DNA of 64,000 bases, taken from positions 1,364,001-1,428,000 of the forward strand of contig NZ_AP023396.1 in assembly GCF_014466955.1 (NCBI RefSeq). The letters are read 5' to 3'. Both the position numbers and the translations under genes were made by a program. The notes under the pieces are model-generated. The model was given only the letters and a program-made list of their open reading frames with translations. It did not search any database and was not told where the DNA came from. The stretch comes from Nocardia wallacei. Lineage in GTDB: Bacteria; Actinomycetota; Actinomycetes; Mycobacteriales; Mycobacteriaceae. The stretch's first letter is position 1; every line of letters starts with the position of its first letter. Shown here one piece after another: positions 57,399 through 64,000 of this stretch.

Positions 57399-59815
57399 CC
57401 GGCTACCTCCAGGATCTCGGTGATCGCCGAGAGGGCGAGCGTGCCCCGGTACCGGTCGATGGCCGCGGCGCCGGGTCCGGCGGCGGACCGGGCGCCGTCG
57501 CGTACGGCGTGCGCGATCGCTTGCCGCTCACCGGTTTCGAAGGCGCCGAAGGTGCGGCGCAGCAGCGGCAGGGTGGTGACGAACTGCTCCTCGCCGAGCC
57601 CGCGCAGCCAGGTGTCGATCAGGCGCAGCAGCTCGCGGTCGTGCACGAGCAGCAGGCCGCGGCCGCCGAGGAAGCCGTCGATCCAGGCTGCCTTCTCACC
57701 CGGGGTGTGCCCGACCGAGAGCGCGGCGGACAGCCGGTCGGAAGCCACGGCGTCGTCGAAAACGCCCGCGTCGCAGAGCAACCGGACGACGCGGCCGACG
57801 AGTGTGCCGTGGACGTCGTCGCGGTCGGCCAGCACGCGCAGCGCGGCGAGCCATTCGCTGGTCGCCCGGGGGTCGTCTCGGGTGGCGATCGCGAGGTGGA
57901 CGGCCTCGAGCAGGGTTCGCACCCGGTCGGCCGCGTCGGTATCGAGACCGGTGACCGCGCTCGGCAGCCCGGCACAGATGCGCACGAGCAGGCCGTCGGC
58001 GACGCGGGCCAGCGCCGCGGTGTCGGTGCCGCGCACATTGCCGTAGCGCAGCGTGCGGATCAGGCCGGGGAGGGCGGCCAACAGATGGGTGACGTCATGA
58101 TCCAGTGCCGCCACCGATTCCAGCCGCGCCACCAGGCCGTCGACGGCACCGCCGAGATCCGCCAGCAGCGCTCGCTCCAGCGCCGTGCTCAGCTCGGCGA
58201 CGGTGACCTCGGCGGCGGAGGCGGTGTCGAGGACGCGTGCCTCGGCGGCCGTGCGGATGGTGGTGCCCCAGCGGGAGGCCTCGACGACGGCGACGGACAG
58301 TTCCGGCTCCCAGCGCAGCCTCCAGCTCTCCCGGAAGGTACCGATGTTGCGCACCTCGCCCGTTATCGGTGTGCCCCAATCGATTCCGAGTAGGCGCAGC
58401 CGGTGCAGCAGATGGGAGCGTTCGACGTCGAGGTCGCGGCGCAGGTCGAGGTCGAGTTGCTTGTCGCCGGCCTGCGGTTTCAGCCGCAGCGATCGGGTTC
58501 GCGCGCGCAGGTCGGCGTCGAGCGGCACCGCGGGCGTGTCGTCGGGCACCGAGCCGAGCGCCTCGCCCACCACCAGTTCGGCGACGACCAGCCGGAGCAT
58601 GGTCTCGTCGCCCTCGCACAGCACGGCACGGGTGGCGTCGGTGACCTCCGACAAGCCCGGCAGCGGTCGGCGGCGCAATGCGGCGAGGGTGTCGGCCAGC
58701 CGGACGGCTTCGATGATGTGGGCGCTCGACACCGGCAGGTCGTGTGCGCGCAGCGTGGCGGCCACCTTGGTCAGCCAGCGGGCGATCGGCTGTTCGGTCT
58801 CGGTGAACAGGTGGTGATACCAGCCCGGCGAGGTGATGCCCGCGCCGTAGCCGGACGATCCCGCCAGCCGCGAGTGCGTCCACGGGACCCAGGTCAGGGT
58901 GGTCTTGGTCTTCGCCATGCCTTTGAGCAGCCGGGCGTCCGGGGCCGCGGGACCGAGCCGCCCCGTCAGGGCGGGCGCGTGCCAGGCGCCGCACACCACG
59001 GCCAGCCGTTTCGCCCCGCCCTTCAACGTCTTTCGCATCACCTGCCGCATGTAGGCCTCGCGGCGCAGGGTGTGCGTGTCGACGGGTGCGATCCGGTCCG
59101 GCGTCGCTCCCGGATTATCGGGTGCGGCGGCGGGGATCGCCGCCCCGTCGCCGTCCGCCGAGGGCCGGTCGATTCCGGGTGCGTCCGAAGGCGTCTCGGC
59201 GAGACCGGCGGACTCGCGCAGGGCCGCCATGGCCTCGGTGACGGCCTCGAAAGTGTCCGCGTCCGCGCCGGATTCGATGACGGCGTCCCACCAGCGTTCC
59301 GGATCGTCGTACCCGGCCGCCGCGGCCAGCTCGGCGAGCGGGTCGGAGCGGTCGCCCGCCGCGGTGTCGTGGGCGAGCACGTGCGTGGCCGGAAGATCGC
59401 AAAACCCCACGGACACACCGTGTTCCACCGCATAACGCAACGCCTGCCACTCGGGCGAGAACGTGGCGAACGGCCAGAACGCCGCGCGGGACGGGGCATC
59501 GGGCACGTAGGCCAGCAGCGCGACGGGCGGGTGCATCTGCTCCGACGACACATACGCCACCAGCGGATCGGCGTCGGCCGGCCCCTCGATGAGGATCGCG
59601 TCGGGCGCGAAGCGCTCCAGCGCACACCGCAGCGAACGCGCCGACCCCGGCCCGTGATGCCTGATCCCGAAAACTCGCGTCTCGGAAGCGATTTCCGCCG
59701 CCGGGCGATCGGAGCGGGAGTCGAATGCGCCGTCGCTCTTGGCCGCGCAGCCGTTGACGTGAGCGCCGGAGGTGCCGCCGCCTGTCGTCGCGGGGCGCGC
59801 GGGACTCCGGCTCAT
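57395..59815 (-). CDS. DUF5682 family protein
   Basis: 806 residues from ATG 59815, which overlaps the MoxR gene stop by 4 nt (ATGA); a longer in-frame start at 59896 is rejected because it lies inside the MoxR gene. The N-terminal part (about 50-300) contains FGIRHHGPGSARSLRCALE and ILIEGPADADPLV, a TraB/ChaN-like (erythromycin esterase-like) pattern of conserved His and Glu; LAVVCGAWHAPAL carries a further conserved His. The rest is a long helical region. The family is uncharacterised; a metal-dependent hydrolase activity is suggested by the His/Glu pattern. It always appears with the MoxR and VWA genes in the actinobacterial operons I know of. Confidence 0.85.
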   Translation of the reverse strand: MSRSPARPATTGGGTSGAHVNGCAAKSDGAFDSRSDRPAAEIASETRVFGIRHHGPGSARSLRCALERFAPDAILIEGPADADPLVAYVSSEQMHPPVALLAYVPDAPSRAAFWPFATFSPEWQALRYAVEHGVSVGFCDLPATHVLAHDTAAGDRSDPLAELAAAAGYDDPERWWDAVIESGADADTFEAVTEAMAALRESAGLAETPSDAPGIDRPSADGDGAAIPAAAPDNPGATPDRIAPVDTHTLRREAYMRQVMRKTLKGGAKRLAVVCGAWHAPALTGRLGPAAPDARLLKGMAKTKTTLTWVPWTHSRLAGSSGYGAGITSPGWYHHLFTETEQPIARWLTKVAATLRAHDLPVSSAHIIEAVRLADTLAALRRRPLPGLSEVTDATRAVLCEGDETMLRLVVAELVVGEALGSVPDDTPAVPLDADLRARTRSLRLKPQAGDKQLDLDLRRDLDVERSHLLHRLRLLGIDWGTPITGEVRNIGTFRESWRLRWEPELSVAVVEASRWGTTIRTAAEARVLDTASAAEVTVAELSTALERALLADLGGAVDGLVARLESVAALDHDVTHLLAALPGLIRTLRYGNVRGTDTAALARVADGLLVRICAGLPSAVTGLDTDAADRVRTLLEAVHLAIATRDDPRATSEWLAALRVLADRDDVHGTLVGRVVRLLCDAGVFDDAVASDRLSAALSVGHTPGEKAAWIDGFLGGRGLLLVHDRELLRLIDTWLRGLGEEQFVTTLPLLRRTFGAFETGERQAIAHAVRDGARSAAGPGAAAIDRYRGTLALSAITEILEVAG

Positions 59816-60915
59816 CCGTGGACCTCGCGGCAGGCGCGGTAGAAGTCGGCCCAGTCCGGGCGCTCGCGTACGACGGCCTCCAGGTATTCCGTCCACACCA
59901 CCGCGTCGGCCACCGGATCCTTGACCACGGCGCCGAGCACGGCGCCCGCCACGTCGGCCGCGCGGAGCACGCCGTCACCGAAGTGCGCGGACAGGGCGAG
60001 GCCGTTGGTGATCACCGAGATGGCCTCCGCGGTGGACAGGGTGCCCGAGGGTGACTTCAGTTTGGTCCGGCCGTCGGCGGTGCGGCCGGAGCGCAGTTCG
60101 CGGAACACTCGCACCACCCGGCGCACCTCCTCGGCGGCGGCGGGCACGGCGGGCAATTCCAGTGCGGCGCCGAGCTGTTCGACGCGGCGGACGACGATGG
60201 CGACCTCTTCGTCCTCGTCGGTCGGCAGCGGCAGCACGACCGTGTTGAAGCGGCGGCGTAGTGCGGAGGACAGCTCGTTGACACCGCGGTCGCGGTCGTT
60301 GGCGGTCGCGATCACATTGAAGCCCTTGGCCGCCTGGACCTCGGTGCCCAGCTCGGGGACCGGCAGCGTCTTCTCCGACAGCACCGTGATCAGCGCGTCC
60401 TGCACGTCGGAGGGGATGCGGGTGAGTTCCTCGATCCGGGCGATCGCGCCGACGCGCATGGCCGTCATGACGGGGGAGGACACCAGCGCGCCTTCGCTCG
60501 GCCCCTCCGCCAGGAGCCGCGCGTAGTTCCAGCCGTAGCGGATGGCCTCCTCCGCGGTGCCGGAGGTGCCCTGTACCAGCAGTGTGGACGTGCCACAGAC
60601 GGCCGCCGACAGATGTTCCGCGACCCAGGTTTTCGCGGTGCCCGGCACGCCGAGCAGCAACAGTGCGCGGTCGGTGGCGAGAGTGGCCACCGCCACCTCC
60701 ATCAACCGGCGCGGCCCGACGTACTTGGGGCTGATCACCGCGCCGTCGGGCAGGGTGCCGCCGAGCAGATACGTCACCACCGCCCAGGGCGACAACCGCC
60801 ACGACGGGGGACGGGGCCGGTCGTCGGCGGCGGCGAGGAGGCGCAACTCCTCGGCGAAGGCCTGTTCGGCGTGCGGGCGCAGCAGGTCGGCGCGCGGGGA
60901 TTCGGTCGTGGTCAC
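59812..60915 (-). CDS. MoxR-family AAA+ ATPase
   Basis: 367 residues from GTG 60915. Walker A is GVPGTAKTWV, Walker B region GAIARIEELTRIPSDVQ, sensor 1 VIATANDRDRGVNEL, and the Arg finger lies in SSALRRRFNTVV. MoxR ATPases act as hexameric chaperones that assemble or activate protein complexes, usually with a VWA partner, as here. The gene's first 4 nt overlap the SWIM gene stop and its last 4 nt overlap the DUF5682 start, so production of all four proteins is stoichiometrically linked. Confidence 0.93.
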   Translation of the reverse strand: MTTTESPRADLLRPHAEQAFAEELRLLAAADDRPRPPSWRLSPWAVVTYLLGGTLPDGAVISPKYVGPRRLMEVAVATLATDRALLLLGVPGTAKTWVAEHLSAAVCGTSTLLVQGTSGTAEEAIRYGWNYARLLAEGPSEGALVSSPVMTAMRVGAIARIEELTRIPSDVQDALITVLSEKTLPVPELGTEVQAAKGFNVIATANDRDRGVNELSSALRRRFNTVVLPLPTDEDEEVAIVVRRVEQLGAALELPAVPAAAEEVRRVVRVFRELRSGRTADGRTKLKSPSGTLSTAEAISVITNGLALSAHFGDGVLRAADVAGAVLGAVVKDPVADAVVWTEYLEAVVRERPDWADFYRACREVHG

Positions 60916-63908
60916 TGCAGCTCCTCGAGCATCGTCGTGCGTTCGGTCAGATCGTTAGCGAGTTGTTCGAAACTGCGCTCCCACAGGGCGTCACCGCAGC
61001 GCCGTGCGGCGGCTGTGACGATGGCCCCCGCCTCGACGGGGAAGTGCACGGCCGCGGTCCGGAACAGGCTGCGGTACGAGGCGGGAGAGAGGCCGGGCGC
61101 GCCCGGCCGGGCCGCCGCCAGATGCGCGCGCTCGAGCAGCAGCCGGACCAGGTGTTCGGCCAGCCGCATCGGCCACGGCCGCGGCACGGCCCGCAGCAGC
61201 AGTTCGACCTCCGCCAGCCAACTGCTGTCCAGCTGCCGCAGATACCGGACCCGTTCGTCCAGCGGCAGCAGCGCGAACAGCTCGCGGCGCAGGTCGAGGT
61301 CGGCGCCGAGGGTCGGGGTCGCGGTCAGGATCTCGAACAGCGTTGCCGCCCAGCGAATGTCGCGCTGCGCCAGGGCCGCCTCGGCCCAGCCGGTGAACAT
61401 CGGGCCGAGCATCTCCTCGGCCATGCGCACCGCCACGGCCCGGTCGGGCGCGGCGAACAGCGTCTCCCAGTGCCGCAGCGGGGTGGCGGCCACGGTGCGG
61501 CGCAGCCATTCGGCGGCCACGTCGGGTGCGCCGTCGACCCGGTACGCGGTGGTGCCGGGCCGGTCGGCGATGCCGTCGCGGCGGTCGGCGTCGTCGAGCA
61601 CGCGGGGGAGACGAGCGACGAGGCGGTCCTGCTCCAGGGTGAGCCAGCGCGCCGCGCGCCGCTGCATGCGCCGGGCGAACGCCGAATCCGGAAGGTGGGC
61701 AAGCAGATCCGCGGCGAGGCGGCGCACCTCGGCGCGTGCGTCGTCGAGCGCCGACTCCAGCAGGGGCTCGTCGGCGAGATGGAGACCGTCGGCCAGGACA
61801 CCGAGCAGTTCGGCCCGCGCCGGTGCGGGCTCGGTAGGCCAGCCCTCGGCCAGGGTCCGCCGGGCCGCCTCGGGATCCGTCGCGCGCACCGCGGCCAGCC
61901 AGGCCCGGCGTTCCGCGGGACGGCCGTGCGTCCACACGTCGGCCGATTCCAGTCCCGGGCTCGCCAGCTTCCGCCACTGCGGATTGTGCCGCGCGAGCCA
62001 GCTGCCGCGCACCCCGGCCAGGCGCAGCAGCGGCTCCCGCAGCGCGGTTTGCGTTCTGGCCTGTTCGAGCAGCAGCGCGCACAGTGCGTCCGGCGCGCGG
62101 TAATCGCGGGGCGCGGCGGCCTCGAACCATTCGCCGAGGAACGGCGAGCGCTCGGTCACCATTCGCGCGAGTCGCGTCGCCGCGGGTGGCGGCAATGTCG
62201 GCCGATCGTCATCGGCAGCGGGATCGGGCAACTCCGCGGTGCCGGGAACCACCCCGCCCCGCTCGAAAAGGTCCTGCAGGACGGCTGTTTCGAGCAGCAC
62301 GGCGGCCGGGTCGCCGCTCAGCCGCGCGGCCGCGCCAGCGATGGCGGCGGGCAGCCGGGCCGGAGCCAGCGCCCGGCGCGCGGTGCCCAGCAGCGCCGCC
62401 GACGTCAACTCGCCGGTCGGCGCGCGGACGGCCGAGCCCACGGCCTCGCCGCCCACATCGGTGATATCGCCCGCCGCGAATGCCGACAGCGGTACCAGGC
62501 CATCGGCGGTCCACTCACCGACCACCGCGACCGGATGCCCACCGGACAGCCCCAGCAACCGCCACGGTTGCTCCGCGAGCAGAGCCATCGGCAACGCGGT
62601 CCCGTCGACTTCGGCCAGCCACCAACCATTCTCGCCGGGCACCGGCACCACCTCCGCCAACACCACCGGCCACGACCGCAACCACGGATCGGCCCCCAGC
62701 GCCCGCGCATGGTCCTCCAACGCCGCCGCGATACTTCCGGGCCGCGCCGCGTCCGTCCCACTCCGACCACCGGCGTCCCCGCGAGCACCCGGAGTGGAGT
62801 CGGAGTCGACCCTGTCGGCCGGTCCGGAGTCACCGCGACGCAGCGGGCGCGAGTTGTCACCGTGGTTTCGGGGGTGGTCGGCCGGGCTCCGGGGGATGGT
62901 GGTGAACGGTGTGGGGGTGCCGTAGCGGGCGCCCCAGACTGCACGCAGGGGGGCGGCAGCCGGGTAGAAGTGCAGGTCGGCGTCTATAAGGGTGCCGGGG
63001 GTGGGCATGTCCGCGGGGAAGGTGGGGCTGCCGTAGTTGTGGTCGACGATCAGGGCCCAGCGGGCGGTGTGGCGGCCGCGCAGCCAGACTCGGCGGGTGT
63101 ACAGCCGCTCCTCCTCGGTGAGGCGGCGGGCGAGCACCATCCAGTGGTCGCGAATCGGGGGCTCGCCGCGGACCGTTTCGGCGGGCATGGGGTATCCGAG
63201 ATGGGCTCGGGTGGCGGCGGCCAAGGCGGGTGGTAGCTCGTCCGCGCGGCGGTGCGCGGCGGCCAGGAGATGAAGGCGGCCGTATTCGCGCAGCAGCACC
63301 GTCGGCCAATCCTCGCGCAGGACGACATTGCGAGGAAGTTGCCGTAGGGCCGAGGCTGCTCCGGGTGCTTGGGCGTCCACCATACGGGCGGCGACCGACT
63401 CGAACGTTTCGAACGAGCGATCGGCCTGCGCCAGCCCGGTCCGTATCTGATCGCACAGCCAGATATCCAGCTCCGCCAGTCCCGCGGCCACCCGGGCCCG
63501 GCGCTGCTGCACCGTCGCGGCGCGGGCCGTCTTCTTCGCCGCGGCGGCGGGGGCGGCGGCCGCGCGCGCCCCGATCCACTCCGCCGCGTCGTCGGCTGGT
63601 TCGCCGGCCTCGTCGACCGCTCCCTCGGCCCAGGTCAGCAGTAGCGACAGCGCGTGCTTGCAGGGGAATTTGCGGCTCGGGCACGAACACTTGTAGGCGG
63701 GACCGGACAGGTCCACGATCGTCCGGTACGGCGTGGCCCCGCTGCCCTGACACCGCCCCCACAGCGCTGCCCCGTGCCACCCCGTGTCTCGCCATTTGCG
63801 CCGCAGTGTGCGAGCGGCGGTGAGCGCGGCGGCGTCGGGCGCCAGCGCTGCCACCTGCTCGTCGGTCCACCGCGCGGGCTGCGCCCCCACCTGCGTTGTC
63901 GTCCTCAT
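60912..63908 (-). CDS. SWIM zinc-finger and DUF5691 fusion protein
   Basis: 998 residues from ATG 63908, with GGGGGAGG upstream. The N-terminal SWIM finger is CSCPSRKFPCKHALSLLL (CxC-x6-CxH, about residues 74-92), which can bind DNA or protein. After an Ala/Lys linker and a helical domain, a long DUF5691-like part follows (about 500-990) with HEAT-like repeats (LLRLAGVRGSWLARHNPQWRKLA, LLESALDDARAEVRRLAADLLAHLPDS). In many genomes the SWIM and DUF5691 parts are two adjacent genes; here they are joined. First gene of the operon. A low-complexity insert (about 340-390) separates the two modules. Function unknown. Confidence 0.85.
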   Translation of the reverse strand: MRTTTQVGAQPARWTDEQVAALAPDAAALTAARTLRRKWRDTGWHGAALWGRCQGSGATPYRTIVDLSGPAYKCSCPSRKFPCKHALSLLLTWAEGAVDEAGEPADDAAEWIGARAAAAPAAAAKKTARAATVQQRRARVAAGLAELDIWLCDQIRTGLAQADRSFETFESVAARMVDAQAPGAASALRQLPRNVVLREDWPTVLLREYGRLHLLAAAHRRADELPPALAAATRAHLGYPMPAETVRGEPPIRDHWMVLARRLTEEERLYTRRVWLRGRHTARWALIVDHNYGSPTFPADMPTPGTLIDADLHFYPAAAPLRAVWGARYGTPTPFTTIPRSPADHPRNHGDNSRPLRRGDSGPADRVDSDSTPGARGDAGGRSGTDAARPGSIAAALEDHARALGADPWLRSWPVVLAEVVPVPGENGWWLAEVDGTALPMALLAEQPWRLLGLSGGHPVAVVGEWTADGLVPLSAFAAGDITDVGGEAVGSAVRAPTGELTSAALLGTARRALAPARLPAAIAGAAARLSGDPAAVLLETAVLQDLFERGGVVPGTAELPDPAADDDRPTLPPPAATRLARMVTERSPFLGEWFEAAAPRDYRAPDALCALLLEQARTQTALREPLLRLAGVRGSWLARHNPQWRKLASPGLESADVWTHGRPAERRAWLAAVRATDPEAARRTLAEGWPTEPAPARAELLGVLADGLHLADEPLLESALDDARAEVRRLAADLLAHLPDSAFARRMQRRAARWLTLEQDRLVARLPRVLDDADRRDGIADRPGTTAYRVDGAPDVAAEWLRRTVAATPLRHWETLFAAPDRAVAVRMAEEMLGPMFTGWAEAALAQRDIRWAATLFEILTATPTLGADLDLRRELFALLPLDERVRYLRQLDSSWLAEVELLLRAVPRPWPMRLAEHLVRLLLERAHLAAARPGAPGLSPASYRSLFRTAAVHFPVEAGAIVTAAARRCGDALWERSFEQLANDLTERTTMLEELQ

Positions 63909-64000
63909 CGGCCCTCCCCCGTTCGCTCGCCTGCCCGGATTTGTACTCCATCCCACCGACAAGAAATTCCCGATCGCCGCGAGGCGAGTTGTGCGATCAT
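63909..64000 (-). promoter_or_regulatory. Upstream region of the SWIM/MoxR operon
   Basis: The 92 bp before the operon start are AT-richer than the genes (ATTTGTACTCC and AGAAATTCCC). On the minus strand TACAAAT (about 63938-63944) could be a -10 box; no well-spaced -35 was found. The window ends at CAT (63998-64000), which may be the start of another leftward gene. Confidence 0.3.

Noticed and set aside
59816..59896. Longer N-terminus for the DUF5682 protein
   Set aside because: Lies inside the MoxR gene in another frame; the ATGA overlap at 59812-59815 is the better start.

Overview
The window is high-GC actinobacterial DNA with dense, mostly bidirectionally packed genes, and it looks like a Nocardia or close Nocardiaceae chromosome. 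This is inferred from gene content: a fused KGD/SucA-type 2-oxoglutarate decarboxylase with an N-terminal E2 domain, an EspG-like chaperone beside PE/PPE- or EspC-like helical proteins, an MptpB-like tyrosine phosphatase, a one-membrane-span Ser/Thr kinase, and paired acyl-CoA dehydrogenases. No rRNA, tRNA, CRISPR array, insertion sequence or phage gene was recognised.

Layout. 1-5.5 kb: the start of a membrane-anchored HtrA-like protease (cut by the window edge), a membrane-tethered sulfite-oxidase-fold molybdoenzyme, a Uma2-family protein, and a PadR regulator with a DHA2 drug exporter. 5.6-16.4 kb: the 2-oxoglutarate decarboxylase, a giant fused double ABC exporter, and a translationally coupled EcsC-like/ATPase/permease operon. 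16.4-24.2 kb: an unusual long hairpin, an AraC regulator with a VOC protein, a glutathionyl-hydroquinone-reductase-like enzyme, a crotonase, an acyl-CoA synthetase without a C-terminal domain, a tyrosine phosphatase, a TetR-C-like protein without a HTH, and a PLP-dependent D-amino-acid deaminase/aldolase. 24.2-33.5 kb: a RecB-nuclease/SF1-helicase-like protein with decayed motifs, a five-gene plus-strand run (methyltransferase, hydrolase, YxxxD protein, WxG protein, EspG), a phosphoribosyltransferase and a nitrilase-family hydrolase. 33.5-46 kb: DEAD-box helicase, AraC regulator with divergent hydrolase, an exported protein, a PimC/PimD-like acyl-CoA dehydrogenase pair, small membrane proteins, GNAT, and a divergent flavin monooxygenase/TetR pair with a duplicated operator, followed by a G-rich minisatellite and a degenerate phosphoribosyltransferase. 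46-56.2 kb: CoA-transferase with HMG-CoA lyase, TauD-type dioxygenase, endonuclease IV, Ser/Thr kinase, PAP2 phosphatase, and a MacB/FtsX-type ABC transporter whose two genes are bridged by a repeat-built mini-gene. 56.1-63.9 kb: a 23-residue membrane peptide facing a four-gene operon (SWIM zinc finger-DUF5691, MoxR ATPase, DUF5682, VWA) in which every junction is a 4-nt overlap.

Two themes stand out. First, at least five short tandem or inverted repeat blocks of unrelated sequence sit at gene edges; one (27-bp unit) is itself an in-frame coupled ORF and one (37/44-bp units) seems to have spread from the 3' end of a gene. Second, several proteins are paralogues with lost catalytic motifs (helicase-like ATPase, ABC ATPase, phosphoribosyltransferase, AMP-binding enzyme). 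The SWIM/MoxR/DUF5682/VWA operon is the most likely coherent system whose biological role is not established. All family calls come from reading motifs by eye; no database search was possible.
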